A stretch of 64,000 bases of DNA, from the NCBI GenBank assembly GCA_963757185.1, contig CAVWQI010000002.1, positions 620,001 through 684,000 on the forward strand. Direction: 5' to 3'. Source of the stretch: JAQBQB01 sp963757185 (GTDB lineage: Bacteria; Gemmatimonadota; Gemmatimonadetes; Gemmatimonadales; Gemmatimonadaceae). The notes under the pieces are model-generated. The model worked only from the letters and a program-made list of their open reading frames with translations, was not told the origin of the DNA and did not search any database. Position numbers and translations under genes: made by a program. Below, piece after piece: positions 1-9,274 of the stretch. Positions within the stretch are counted from its first letter, which is position 1, and each line of letters starts with the position of its first letter.

Positions 1-1
1 C

Positions 2-253
2 ACGTTGAAGGACGACGGCATCGCGCTCAACGTGATGGGAACCGCGATGGGCGCGATGGCGGCGCTCAGCACGGCGGTGGTCGCCGCCGCCGGCAAGCCG
101 GGGAAAGCGCTGCTCGTTCTTGCCATGTTCGGCGGAATGTCGCTGACCGCGTTCGTCACGAACCTGATTCGGTTACCGCGGTGGGCTCGCGAGCGGGACC
201 GACAGATGGAGGCGCTCGCCGACCACGCGGTAAAGTTGCTGTCCGATTCGTAG
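2..253 (+). CDS. C-terminal end of a membrane protein (partial)
   Basis: The reading frame is open from the window edge, so this is the 3' part of a longer gene. The visible 83 or so residues contain two hydrophobic stretches, one rich in Ala/Gly/Met (about residues 8-30) and one with Phe/Thr/Leu (about 37-52), followed by a basic, Arg-rich tail (RLPRWARERDR) that would lie in the cytoplasm. The pattern suggests two transmembrane helices at the C-terminus. No catalytic motif is visible and I do not recognise the family. A TTG codon at 5 could serve as a start but the frame continues upstream of it. Confidence 0.5.
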   Translation, partial: TLKDDGIALNVMGTAMGAMAALSTAVVAAAGKPGKALLVLAMFGGMSLTAFVTNLIRLPRWARERDRQMEALADHAVKLLSDS

Positions 254-344
254 CAGCGGCCTTCGGTGAGCGTAATAGGTCCCTATCTGCGCCGGCCAAC
301 CCAGTGCTGAGTGTTTCTCCGCCTCGCGTCGATCGTTCGTATCG

Positions 345-1496
345 TTACCTCACACAGGCAAGCGCTTCCTCGTTGTACCGCACCCGCCCCGCTCGCGCCG
401 AGGCAATGAATGGCCCGATCGGACAAAGCGACTGGGCCGGCCCAATGTACCCGCCGAACCCACGGCGCATCGAGTACGGCCGAATGAATACGCTCGCCGA
501 GTCGATCGGGATGGACGCGACGTTTTCATAAAACGCTAACGCCTTCCTGTCCTGAAAGAGATATTGTTCGACGTTCGAGACATAGAACGCGCGCAGCGTG
601 CCATGATGCTGCGTGAGGTACGCTCCGATGGCTCGCACGGCCTTCGGACCGCCGAAGTCGCCCGACACCGGCACGATGAGATTCCGTTCGTGAAGCGACT
701 TGATCGTCCGGTAATTCTCCTCCGAGGAGAGGAAGCTGCGTGGTTGCCCCGTGCTATCGGTCGAGAAGCCGGTGAGCTGGGCGAAGTCGCCACCTCGGCC
801 GTTGGAGAGACCGCGGGTTCCGATCGACGGGCCGTAACTGACGAACGCATCGAAGACGTACTTGAGCGTCTCCCGCTCGTCCGGTGTAAGTGCGAACCCG
901 TGCGTCTCGAGAAGGTGCCGTGCCACCCGCGCATAAGTCTTCGCGGCGAGGGCGGAATCTGTCGCGACGTTGCGATAGGCGGCCCACATCGCCTGGATCG
1001 ACGTCGACGTATCGAGACCAGGTGGCCGCGGCTTGGCGAAAACGAGCGAGATGAAATCCGCGCGGTCCTTCGCCAGCTCGAAGAGCGCCTTGAACATCAA
1101 ATGCTGCACGACCGCTTGGCGCCGAATGTCCACGATGAACGCCATGCGCGGCCGAATGGACGCGATGTACGTGAAATTCTGCTCGGGGCCCACGCCCATG
1201 TACACGTCGCCGGCGACGTGGTTCTCGCGAAGCATGGTGAAGAGCGAACCAACTTCCATCTCGTTCGAGGTGAAGTTGTCGCGAATCTGGAAGTAGCCGC
1301 CCGGCTCCGAGATATCGGCTTGCAGCTTCCAGAACTCGGCGTCGGTCAGGCGAGTCGGGAGCGCGTCCGGCGGCGCGACGCTCGGTCGAGACTCCACTGT
1401 CGCCGCTGCCGCAACCGGTGCTGGATTGACCGGCGCCCGCGTGCACGCCGCCAGCAGCGCGAGGACAATGGAGCCGATTAGTCGGGCCGCGTTCAT
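345..1496 (-). CDS. LIC_10091-family lipoprotein
   Basis: A 383-residue protein with a lipoprotein signal peptide: hydrophobic stretch, lipobox LLAAC with the acylated Cys near residue 18, then a Pro/Ala-rich linker. The body begins with FWKLQADISEPGGYF and continues through SNEM, GVGPEQNFTYIASIRPRMAFIVDIRRQ. This is the signature of the LIC_10091 family, whose members have a methyltransferase-like core, but I know of no proven reaction. It is expected to be membrane-anchored in the periplasm. The next gene downstream on the same strand begins beyond the window; the upstream neighbour (DUF2891) ends 53 bases before this start, so the minus-strand genes may be co-transcribed. Confidence 0.8.
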   Translation of the reverse strand: MNAARLIGSIVLALLAACTRAPVNPAPVAAAATVESRPSVAPPDALPTRLTDAEFWKLQADISEPGGYFQIRDNFTSNEMEVGSLFTMLRENHVAGDVYMGVGPEQNFTYIASIRPRMAFIVDIRRQAVVQHLMFKALFELAKDRADFISLVFAKPRPPGLDTSTSIQAMWAAYRNVATDSALAAKTYARVARHLLETHGFALTPDERETLKYVFDAFVSYGPSIGTRGLSNGRGGDFAQLTGFSTDSTGQPRSFLSSEENYRTIKSLHERNLIVPVSGDFGGPKAVRAIGAYLTQHHGTLRAFYVSNVEQYLFQDRKALAFYENVASIPIDSASVFIRPYSMRRGFGGYIGPAQSLCPIGPFIASARAGRVRYNEEALACVR

Positions 1497-1548
1497 GGCC
1501 GTGCCTGAGAGAGTGGATGTACGATATACGGCTTACTCACGGCGACGC

Positions 1549-2751
1549 TCACGGAGAGACCGAGGGAGTCGTGATCAGGTAGGTCGTCGCCCAACTGGCG
1601 TAATAGTGTGAGCCGTCGTATCCGACTGCGCCCATGAGCGGAAAACCAGTCGCCGCCTGAATCGCCGCCAAGCGTCGTAACACCGGCACTCGCGGATCAG
1701 CCGCCGGGAGCGCGTTTGCCAGCTCACCCATCGAGGTCGCGCGTACGAACGCGAGTCCGACGATGTGGGACTTCGACGCGATCGCCGCCGGGTTTTTTAC
1801 GAATTCGGGACCGAGTCCCTTCGTGAGCGGATGAAACTCGGCGGAGTAGAGCGGCGGCAGGAAGGCATCGAGCCAGGGGAGAAACGACTCGCGATCCATG
1901 AGCTGGCCCATGATCGCCGCCTCCATGAGACACGGCGACGCAAAGTCACTCGGCCCAGGTTCGGCCGCGGTATTGCAGCGGACGTCGCGCCTGAAAAGGC
2001 GTTCGGCCGTGGCGCGGATCTCGGCTTCGAGAGCCGGGTCGAAACCCCTGGCGTAGCCGAGCGCATTGTCCATCGCCATCGCCGTATTCGGATGGACGCC
2101 GGTTCGAACAGGCTGCTGGAGACCTTTGAGATAGGTGATCAGCCGCTCCGACATGTAGCTCGCCATCGGCTGAATGTTGGCGGCCCACCGCACGGCGTCG
2201 GAGTCGTTCCACGACCGCAGCTCATACTGGAGGCGGAGCAGCCAGGCGTATCCGTACGGCAGCTCGAACGTGCCGGCGGTCTTGAAGAACTGCAAATCGC
2301 CGGCGACGTTGCTCGCGCCGAAGTGATCGTTGAGCTTCTGACGAATCGCGGGGGCCGTCGGCAGGTCGGGGAATGACTTGAGAATTCTCACGAGCGTCCA
2401 CGCCGAATTCACCGCCGAGTGCCAGTCGTAGCATCCGTAGAACGCGCGGGTGGTTTCGTAGTCGGCGACGGGAGTGTACGTCGCGTCCCAGACGTACGGG
2501 ACGACGTTCGGCCGCGGTTGGGGATGATCCATGCACGACAATGGCATCGTCGAGAGCTGCAGCGCGGTCGACCGGTCCAACGGGTGGGGCGCGACAACCG
2601 GCAGCGACGCGTAGAAGGATGCGAGGTCGCTGAACACCGGATCGCTTCTTGGACCAGCGACGCCTGCCTGCACCGCTGTTTGCGCGAGCGCCGCGCCGGC
2701 GACGAGTGACAGCACTCCCATCATCGCGAATGCTCTGACGCGACCGATCAT
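1549..2751 (-). CDS. Secreted DUF2891 protein (second of a tandem pair)
   Basis: About 400 residues starting at MIGRVRAF, followed by a hydrophobic signal peptide ending in ALAQ. I chose this start because its ATG overlaps the TGA of the upstream paralogue (ATGA at 2748-2751), indicating translational coupling; a longer frame would need codons inside the neighbour. Diagnostic DUF2891 blocks are FYGCYDWHSAVNSAWTLVR (about residue 105), ELPYGYAWLLRL and HPNTAMAMDNALGYAR. The fold is probably an alpha/alpha barrel as in sugar-acting enzymes; no substrate is established. It lacks the long low-complexity insertion present in its neighbour. Confidence 0.8.
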   Translation of the reverse strand: MIGRVRAFAMMGVLSLVAGAALAQTAVQAGVAGPRSDPVFSDLASFYASLPVVAPHPLDRSTALQLSTMPLSCMDHPQPRPNVVPYVWDATYTPVADYETTRAFYGCYDWHSAVNSAWTLVRILKSFPDLPTAPAIRQKLNDHFGASNVAGDLQFFKTAGTFELPYGYAWLLRLQYELRSWNDSDAVRWAANIQPMASYMSERLITYLKGLQQPVRTGVHPNTAMAMDNALGYARGFDPALEAEIRATAERLFRRDVRCNTAAEPGPSDFASPCLMEAAIMGQLMDRESFLPWLDAFLPPLYSAEFHPLTKGLGPEFVKNPAAIASKSHIVGLAFVRATSMGELANALPAADPRVPVLRRLAAIQAATGFPLMGAVGYDGSHYYASWATTYLITTPSVSP

Positions 2752-4331
2752 TGCCGCACCGTCATATATAGAAGCGCCTGCGCGGGCACCCACGACAGTC
2801 CGGCTTGATCATCCCGCATGAGCTCGAACCCACGCTCCGCTTGAATCGCCGAGAGTCGATGCCAGGCGGCAACGCGCGGGTCAGTCGCGGGCAGCGCGCG
2901 GGCGATGCGCTCCATCGACTGCGCGCGAGCGAACGACAAGCCAGCGAGTCGGGCGCGCTCGTTGGCGAGCGCGGCAGCCGTCGCTGCTGCCGTTGCCGCT
3001 CGACCGGCAGGCGTCGTGTCTATAGGAGCCGCAACCGTGACCGCTTGCGGCGCCGCAGGAGGAGCGGCCGTCGGCATGGCGATCGCCTCAGTCAGTGGCG
3101 CGAAGCGACCTGACTGCAGCGGAGGGAGCACTCGATCCAACCACGCGACATACGCCCGCGGTTCGAGTACACGCGACATCAGCGCCGCCTCACTCAAGCA
3201 CGGCGAGACGATCACCGCGCCGGCCCCACCGAACGGGATGGGCGGCGGCGTCCCGCGCGCCGCCGCGGTCAGATCATTGGTAAGTCGAGAGCTGTCCGCG
3301 TTCGACGCGCGACCTGCGCCGCCCCCCCGACCGCCCCCGCCCCGACCGCCAGCGGCCGGCGCCACGCGCTCGGATTGCGTCGAGCAGGTTGAATCCGACA
3401 GATAAAACTTCCGCGCAGTCGACACGATAGCAGAGCGCAACCTCGCGTTATGCGCGATGTCGGCATAGTCGAGCGCGAGCGTCATGTTGAACGCCGTGTT
3501 GCCCTGAGCCCCTGTGCGAATCGGCTCGACCAGTTTCGTGAAATACGCGCCGAGGCTGTCGGCCATCCATGTCGCGAGCGGCGCAATGTTCGCCGACCAG
3601 CGCTTGCCCTGAGTGTCGGGCCACGTACGGAGCGCCGACGAAAGCTCGAGCAACCAAGCAAATCCGTACGGACGCTCGAACAACCCCGTCTGATTTGCCG
3701 ACGGAATGGGATTGACCGCCTCGGCCGTCGCCCGGAAGAACGACAGCTCGCCGTCGAGATTCGCTCGCCCGAGGTGGGCGTTGAGCTTCTCGCGCGTGAG
3801 GTCGCGGAGTGTGGTGTTGGGAAAGCCTTGGAGAACTCTGAGTGCTGCCCATGTCGATGAGACAGCCGAGTGCCAGTCGTTGCAGCCCCAGAACGCGCGG
3901 AGCCGATCATGGTCGTTCATGAGCGTGTAGCTGGCGACCCAGAAGTAGCCGGCGCCATTGTTGGCAACAGCGGACGCCGCGCCGCGAGCAGTGGAGGGCG
4001 TGCTGCTCGTCGAATCAGCCGCAGTCGCACCGCGACCGCGGGCACTGTCCGTCGACGGCGACGCGTTCGCTCGGCCGCCGCCGCGACCGCCTGGCCGCGG
4101 CTGGAGTCGGTCGAGACAGGAAAGCGGGAGAGCGCCGAGCCAGAGGGCTAGCGACTCATCGAATCGGCGCGGTGCGACGGCCGGGAGGTGGACGAGCAGT
4201 TCCGGGAGATCGCGATAGTCGGCCCGCGGCAGAACGGTGTCGCGGCGAGCCGCCGGTTGCTGGGCGATCGCCGGCTGCCAAAGGAACATCATGGAAAGGC
4301 AGGCTGCGGCGAAATGACGACGGGTCTGCAC
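2748..4331 (-). CDS. Secreted DUF2891 protein with Gly/Arg-rich insertions
   Basis: A 527-residue paralogue of the following gene, with an N-terminal signal peptide (MQTRRHFAAACLSMMFLW, cleavage near AIAQQ). It shares the DUF2891 landmarks FWGCNDWHSAVSSTWAALR and ERPYGFAWLLEL and the block GNTAFNMTLALDYA. Two low-complexity segments interrupt the family fold: a Gly/Arg/Ala/Ser-rich stretch near residues 80-125 and a Gly-rich stretch near 320-345. These explain why it is more than 100 residues longer than its neighbour. The stop overlaps the ATG of the next gene. The tandem arrangement implies local duplication and divergence. Function unknown. Confidence 0.78.
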   Translation of the reverse strand: MQTRRHFAAACLSMMFLWQPAIAQQPAARRDTVLPRADYRDLPELLVHLPAVAPRRFDESLALWLGALPLSCLDRLQPRPGGRGGGRANASPSTDSARGRGATAADSTSSTPSTARGAASAVANNGAGYFWVASYTLMNDHDRLRAFWGCNDWHSAVSSTWAALRVLQGFPNTTLRDLTREKLNAHLGRANLDGELSFFRATAEAVNPIPSANQTGLFERPYGFAWLLELSSALRTWPDTQGKRWSANIAPLATWMADSLGAYFTKLVEPIRTGAQGNTAFNMTLALDYADIAHNARLRSAIVSTARKFYLSDSTCSTQSERVAPAAGGRGGGGRGGGAGRASNADSSRLTNDLTAAARGTPPPIPFGGAGAVIVSPCLSEAALMSRVLEPRAYVAWLDRVLPPLQSGRFAPLTEAIAMPTAAPPAAPQAVTVAAPIDTTPAGRAATAAATAAALANERARLAGLSFARAQSMERIARALPATDPRVAAWHRLSAIQAERGFELMRDDQAGLSWVPAQALLYMTVRQ

Positions 4332-4456
4332 TTCGGATTCGCTCGGCGCTCGCGGAGACCAAAAACGTAGCGTTTATCCGGAACCGACGCCACGAGGACG
4401 CAGAACCGAGCTGTCAAACAGCACGCAGAGATTCCGTCTCAATCACACGCGCGCGC

Positions 4457-6100
4457 CTACCGCGAGCAGTCCGACGTCGCCGCCCCTTTCACAGACGGCG
4501 TGCGCCGTGGTCGCGCGCGCGTCGAGAACACCTCCCATTCCTGAAGCGCCACCGCGGCAAAGGAAGTCCCATCGGTCGACGCGTCGAACACCGCGCGCAA
4601 ACATCGCGTCGTCACCGGAGAGAAGTCGACATTGTTGTCGGCGTCGAGCGTGCTCATGTACGGCGAACTCGCGCTGACCGCCTTCCAGCCGGATCCGTCG
4701 ACCCAGTATTCGATTCGCCACGCTTTGGGCGGCGCAACGCCGACGCCCGATCCCGCGGCGTGATCTCCCCAGAAGTGCAGGCTCGATCCGGTGAGCGTCT
4801 CCGGCTGCTCCCACTGATACATGATCCATTGTTGCGGCGGATTGTCGCGCGACCACGTGGCCCACATGTCGGGCGGAAGCGGCGACGCGCGCACCTTGCC
4901 GTCGTTCACCGCGCGCAACCAGTACTGCGTGGGAACGGGCATGTTCGACGCCGAGATGCGCGCGTGCGACGCGATATTCGCGATCGGCGTGGTGTCGACC
5001 GGAGCACCGCCGGTCGGCACGACCTTCCTGATACGCGGTGGCACGACGGCATCGTCCCATTCGAGGCGATCGATCGCGACCGAGCGGCGAAAGTGGCCGC
5101 CGTTCGGCGCGTCGGCGGTGTGATAGACCAGGTACCATTTGCCTTTGTACTCGATGATTCCCGGGTGCGACGTCGTCGACGACACCGGATCGAGAATCAC
5201 GCCGCGATACGTCCACGGACCAAGCGGCGACGGCGCCGTTCCGTACGCGATGCAAGCGTAGTACACGGCTTCCGTGCACTCGGAGGTTGGTCCGGCGGTG
5301 TTCGCCGCGTACGCCATGTAATACGTGCGGTTCCGCTTGAAGAGCCACGACGCTTCGAAGAAACCGTTCAGGGTGCGCACATCTATAGGCGTGGTCTTGA
5401 AGGTGACCATGTCAGCCTCGAGCTCGACGCCCTTCAAGCGCCCGAACGTTCCCCAATAGAGAAAGACGCGGGCATCGTCGTCGACGAAGATCGTTGGGTC
5501 GATGTTTTGGATGTCGTTCGCGATCGGATACGACTGTGAAACGACCGGACCCTGCGGGTGCACATCGATCCATGGACCGAGCGGTGACTCCGCGACCGCC
5601 ACACCGATCGCAAACTTGTCTCTCGTCGTCGCCGCCGCGTACACGACCGGGGCGTAGAGATAGAACCTGCCGTTCGGACCCTGCGCGATCTGCGCGGCAT
5701 ACGCGCGGCCGGGTGCCGCCCACTTGAAAACCTGCTCGGGTCGCAGGAGGTGCGGGTAATGCGTCCACCGGCCGGCCATCGGGTCGGTGCTCGTGACGAG
5801 CATTTGCCATTCGGGCATCCTGAAATCGTTGACGCCGGGGCCGGCCGTGTCGCGACCGGTGATGATGTAGAGTTTTCCGTTCGCGACGAGTGGGGCCGGA
5901 TCGGCGGTGTAGTCTCTTCCGTCGGCGAGAATCGGATTCGACGTTGCGCGAATGGTGCGCGTTTCAAGTTTGGCCGACTCGTCCGTGCCGACAGTCGTTG
6001 AAACGGCGGGAACGTCGGTCGTGACGCGCGCGGGGGCCGTGCACGCCGCGAACGCGGTTAGTACAGTGAGCGTGAGGGGACGCATCACCGGAGGACTCAT
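4457..6100 (-). CDS. Glycoside hydrolase family 43 lipoprotein with C-terminal F5/8-type domain
   Basis: 547 residues counted from the ATG at 6100, which overlaps the stop of the upstream small gene (ATGA); a second ATG at 6085 (MRPLTLTV) is also possible. A lipobox (FAACT) marks an acylated Cys. The five-bladed propeller begins at DYTADPAPLVANGKLYIITGRD, with the general-base type Asp; a further Asp lies in IDPTIFVDDDARVFLYWG and the acid Glu in FFEASWLF. The last 150 residues resemble a galactose-binding-like domain (SLHFWGD, WRIEYWVDGSGW, LRAVFDA). It likely cleaves arabinose- or xylose-containing plant polysaccharides outside the inner membrane. Substrate cannot be told from sequence. Confidence 0.82.
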   Translation of the reverse strand: MSPPVMRPLTLTVLTAFAACTAPARVTTDVPAVSTTVGTDESAKLETRTIRATSNPILADGRDYTADPAPLVANGKLYIITGRDTAGPGVNDFRMPEWQMLVTSTDPMAGRWTHYPHLLRPEQVFKWAAPGRAYAAQIAQGPNGRFYLYAPVVYAAATTRDKFAIGVAVAESPLGPWIDVHPQGPVVSQSYPIANDIQNIDPTIFVDDDARVFLYWGTFGRLKGVELEADMVTFKTTPIDVRTLNGFFEASWLFKRNRTYYMAYAANTAGPTSECTEAVYYACIAYGTAPSPLGPWTYRGVILDPVSSTTSHPGIIEYKGKWYLVYHTADAPNGGHFRRSVAIDRLEWDDAVVPPRIRKVVPTGGAPVDTTPIANIASHARISASNMPVPTQYWLRAVNDGKVRASPLPPDMWATWSRDNPPQQWIMYQWEQPETLTGSSLHFWGDHAAGSGVGVAPPKAWRIEYWVDGSGWKAVSASSPYMSTLDADNNVDFSPVTTRCLRAVFDASTDGTSFAAVALQEWEVFSTRARPRRTPSVKGAATSDCSR

Positions 6101-6342
6101 GCTTCGGGCGACGTCGCCCCGGTCGCACGCCGCTGCGCCCGTTTCGCGCGCCAGTGAAGGACCAGCCCCAGGAGGGCCAGGAGAACCCCAGGGATGATGA
6201 AGGCGGCGACGTCGAGAAAGGAGCCGAAGGCCGCCATACCGTCGGACGGAGCATTGGCGCCCGTCATCCGAGATAGTCTGACCAGGCGCGCGACGCCGAC
6301 CATCGCCCAACACAGGCCAAGTACGACAAGCACAACGCCCAC
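6097..6342 (-). CDS. Small two-helix membrane protein
   Basis: 81 residues from a GTG start at 6342, chosen because a GGAGGT ribosome-binding site (6347-6352) sits four bases upstream; longer in-frame starts lack one. Two hydrophobic helices are visible (GVVLVVLGLCWAMVGVARLV and VAAFIIPGVLLALLGLVL) with a basic C-terminal tail. The stop codon overlaps the start of the GH43 gene (ATGA at 6097-6100), so the two are likely translated together. No known family recognised. Confidence 0.6.
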   Translation of the reverse strand: MGVVLVVLGLCWAMVGVARLVRLSRMTGANAPSDGMAAFGSFLDVAAFIIPGVLLALLGLVLHWRAKRAQRRATGATSPEA

Positions 6343-6468
6343 GCAGACCTCCGCGTCATGGAGACGGCCGGAAGAGGTTGGCAACAATACGGCCGAGGAG
6401 CAGCGCCAATTTTCGCTCCAGCGCCCGCATTCGTCCAGCACCTTGGACGCCCCCCTTAACGCCTTTGT

Positions 6469-6474
6469 TATAAT
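6469..6474 (+). promoter_or_regulatory. Putative -10 hexamer for the aldo/keto reductase gene
   Basis: A perfect TATAAT lies 72 bases before the reductase ATG. The best -35 match (TTGGAC at 6443-6448) is 20 bases away, longer than optimal. This is a motif match only. Confidence 0.35.
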
Positions 6475-6545
6475 TCCCGCATGACCGAGCCCGCCGCACA
6501 CGATGCGCGTGACGACCGAGCGGCCATGGCGCCGCGCGACCGCCG

Positions 6546-7367
6546 ATGCGATTGAGCAAATCAGACGAGAACCTGCGGCTCGGCAACACCGATGTCCGCC
6601 GGATAGGCCTCGGCACGAACCGACTCCGCGACACGGACGAAAACGTCGCGTTCATCCGCGCCGCTGTCGACGCCGGCGTCCAGATGATCGACACGGCGCA
6701 TCTCTACACCGGCGGCGAGAGCGAAAAGACGATCGGACGCGCGTTGCCTTCCACGCCCTCGAGCGTGATCGTGGCGACAAAGGGCGGCTACGGTGACGCC
6801 GGACGCGGCAAGCCCGAGATTCTCCGACGAGAAATCGAGCAGAGTCTCGCGAGCCTGCGAGTCGCCCGCATCGTACTCTACTATCTCCACCGCGTCGACC
6901 CGGAGACACCGATCGAGGAGAGCTTGGGCGCGATCAAGGAGTACGTCGACCGTGGCGCGATCGAGCGAGTCGGCATCTCGAAAGTCGACATTCCACTCAT
7001 CGAGCGCGCGCGAAAAGTGGTGCCGATCGCCGCGGTACAGAACGAGTACAACCTCGCCCAGCGGCAGTACGACGACGTCGTCGATTACTGCGCGCGCGAA
7101 GGGATCGCCTTCGTGCCGTACTATCCGTTGCGCGCCGATCCGGGGCGCGCGCTGCGCGAGATCGCAAACCGGCACCAAGTCACACCGCGACAGGTGATGC
7201 TCGCCTGGCTGTTGAAGCGCTCGCCGGCGATGCTTCCGATTCCCGGCACGCTGTCACTGGCGCACCTCCAGGAGAACCTCGGCGCGCTGTCGCTCGAGTT
7301 GTCCGACACAGAATTCGACGCGCTCGCCGCGGCTGATCCTCCGCGGCGTTTGACAGACGAGCGGTGA
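6546..7367 (+). CDS. Aldo/keto reductase family oxidoreductase
   Basis: 273 residues with the complete catalytic tetrad of the family: Asp49 and Tyr54 in DTAHLYTGGESEK, Lys79 in VIVATKGGYG and His115 in LYYLHRVDP. The NADPH-binding end is seen in LPIPGTLSLAHLQENLGA near residues 228-245. It should reduce carbonyl compounds with NADPH in the cytoplasm; the substrate is unknown. The protein is slightly short (usual 280-330), consistent with the plant/bacterial short-loop type. Six bases separate it from the next gene, so they may form an operon. Confidence 0.88.
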   Translation: MRLSKSDENLRLGNTDVRRIGLGTNRLRDTDENVAFIRAAVDAGVQMIDTAHLYTGGESEKTIGRALPSTPSSVIVATKGGYGDAGRGKPEILRREIEQSLASLRVARIVLYYLHRVDPETPIEESLGAIKEYVDRGAIERVGISKVDIPLIERARKVVPIAAVQNEYNLAQRQYDDVVDYCAREGIAFVPYYPLRADPGRALREIANRHQVTPRQVMLAWLLKRSPAMLPIPGTLSLAHLQENLGALSLELSDTEFDALAAADPPRRLTDER

Positions 7368-7373
7368 GCATCG

Positions 7374-8327
7374 GTGATGGACCAGTTCGAGGAATTCTTC
7401 GTCGAAGTGCAGCGCGTCTGTCCTGAAGCCGCGGACGGGCGTGCCGTTCTCAACGAGCGACTCCCAAACCTGAGCTTTCGAGATCGCATCGAACTCCTGC
7501 GAGCGCTGCCCGACAATGCCGGAGTCGCGGCGGTCCTCGCCGCCTGGCGCGCGTTCGCCGCGGCCAACCCCTCGGCCATCGTCAGCGCCGAGGAGACGAA
7601 TGGGTTCGACTATTGGATCGCCGGCGGCGAGGATGACGACTCGTGGACGGTCGTCGGTCCACCACCCGCCCCGATCACGATCGACGATTTCTATCGCGCA
7701 CTCATTCTTTCCGGCGAGCCCGTGCGGCGCGCCCGCCAGATTGCCGCCGATTTCGAGCCTGATATCGATCGCCCCGGAGCGATATGGATGGGCGATGCGC
7801 TCTTATATGTAGCGTTGCTCTCGTCTGAACATGAAGAGCGTATTCGCGACTACCTCGAGATCGATCAGGCGCGAATGGCGCAGGAGCTCGAGCGGTTGCG
7901 CGCCGGGATCGCGGCGCGCGAGGCGAATCCCGAGGCACCGGTCGTAGAGAACTACTACGACTACGAGACCGGAACGTGGGTGACGCCCGAGACGCGCTTT
8001 CGGGACTTCGTCAGCCAACCCAAGTTCGCTTCGCTCGACACGCTCATCTCCGCCGACCCCGAGCGAGCATGGCCGCTCCTCCTCGATCTCGTCGCGAACG
8101 TGCCCGATGATCTTCTGTACCTGGCCGGCGAGGGGCCCGTCTCCATTTTTCTACGAGAACAAGGTGTGGCGCTCATCGACCGGATTGACGCACAGGCAAG
8201 AACAAGCGATCGGTTTCGGAGCTGCCTTGGCGAGAGCGACATCCCGTCTGAAATCTCGGAGCGCCTTTTCGCCGCCAGAAGGCGAGAGCAGTGGCCTCCG
8301 GCACACGTTCCAGGGACCGCTCCATGA
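7374..8327 (+). CDS. Hypothetical protein with DUF6869-like C-terminal region
   Basis: 317 residues starting at GTG 7374 (an ATG follows immediately). No signal peptide or membrane helix. The C-terminal third (DPERAWPLLLDLVANVPDDLLYLAGEGPV) resembles DUF6869, a family of small cytosolic proteins of unknown function often found near toxin/immunity-type genes. The N-terminal 170 residues are acidic and unrecognised. Its TGA overlaps the next ATG (8324-8327), so it is translationally coupled to the CPCC-cupin gene. Confidence 0.6.
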   Translation: MMDQFEEFFVEVQRVCPEAADGRAVLNERLPNLSFRDRIELLRALPDNAGVAAVLAAWRAFAAANPSAIVSAEETNGFDYWIAGGEDDDSWTVVGPPPAPITIDDFYRALILSGEPVRRARQIAADFEPDIDRPGAIWMGDALLYVALLSSEHEERIRDYLEIDQARMAQELERLRAGIAAREANPEAPVVENYYDYETGTWVTPETRFRDFVSQPKFASLDTLISADPERAWPLLLDLVANVPDDLLYLAGEGPVSIFLREQGVALIDRIDAQARTSDRFRSCLGESDIPSEISERLFAARRREQWPPAHVPGTAP

Positions 8328-9274
8328 CGGTCGACCTTCTAGACGTTGGCGTGTTCGAGCGACGCCGCAGCTGCGAATGCTGCGGGTTCCCGACGCTCGC
8401 CATCTACAACGAGGGCGATCCTGGTTTCGGGTGGGACCTCACGCCGACTTCGTGCGACCTGTGCGAATGGGATAGCCGTCCGCTCGACGTCAACGGCGAC
8501 ATCAGTCCGTCGTCCGCGTCGGACGAAGACCGCAACGACGGCCTCTCTGTCGAGACCGCGCGCGCGAACTTCGCGCGCTTCTCCAGCATCTACGATCCGG
8601 CCGACCCTCCCGATTGGAAAGTCTCGCCGCCGGCCGATGGCATCGTCGGTCTTCGCGCCGACTTGCGCTCGGCATACACAGACGTCGTCGCGCACGGCTC
8701 CGATCCCGGCTTCGAGCGTTGGGGTCGGGTGCACGAATGCGAGCGCTCTCTTTCGGCCGCTCTCGACGCGCAGCGAAAGCACGATCAGGATGCAGCTGAA
8801 CAAGAGGGAGACGGCGACGACATGAGTGGCGAGCCGTCGGAATGGCGTGCTCGCTCACCCCACTCACCCGGCGGCGCGGTCGTAGCACAAGCCACATACG
8901 TTCGACTGTACGCCGATGAAACCGGCGAATCTCGTTTTGAGAAACTCGCGCTTTCCATGGCGCAGATGGACTTCGCCCCGCCGGCGCCGCCGCTGCTCAC
9001 TGCTCAATTCTTGCCGACGACGCAGAGCTTCTTGGTCGGCACGCCCTCGGGATGGAACGGTGAGGTTCCTCACCCATCCCCGAGGCGGCAGATCTTTTGC
9101 GTTCTGCAAGGCGACTTCAGGATCACGGCCAGCAATGGAGACGTTCGCTACTTCTCATGCGGCGACCTTTTGTTGCTCGAAGACACGTGGGGTAAGGGCC
9201 ACTCGACTCGGATCACAAGCGAAGAGGACGTTCTCATCTTCGCCGTCGCCCTCGCGGGCGAGGAGATTGGATGA
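8324..9274 (+). CDS. CPCC zinc-finger-like domain fused to a cupin
   Basis: 316 residues from MTVDLLDV, start set by the ATGA overlap with the upstream gene. Residues about 15-70 match the Cys-rich CPCC family: CECCGFPTL, then CDLCEWDSRP and SVETARANFARFS; four cysteines could bind a metal. The last 110 residues look like a cupin barrel (VLQGDFRITASNGDVRYFSCGDLLLLEDTWGKGHSTR) in which the first-motif histidines are largely missing. A linker with an acidic stretch joins the two. CPCC proteins are normally stand-alone, so this fusion is unusual; an in-frame ATG at 8821 (MSGEPSEW) could allow separate cupin production. Coupled to the next gene by ATGA at 9271. Confidence 0.62.
   Translation: MTVDLLDVGVFERRRSCECCGFPTLAIYNEGDPGFGWDLTPTSCDLCEWDSRPLDVNGDISPSSASDEDRNDGLSVETARANFARFSSIYDPADPPDWKVSPPADGIVGLRADLRSAYTDVVAHGSDPGFERWGRVHECERSLSAALDAQRKHDQDAAEQEGDGDDMSGEPSEWRARSPHSPGGAVVAQATYVRLYADETGESRFEKLALSMAQMDFAPPAPPLLTAQFLPTTQSFLVGTPSGWNGEVPHPSPRRQIFCVLQGDFRITASNGDVRYFSCGDLLLLEDTWGKGHSTRITSEEDVLIFAVALAGEEIG

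Noticed and set aside
4172..5539. Long plus-strand open frame
   Set aside because: Arg/His-rich shadow of the GH43 gene on the other strand; no recognisable domain.
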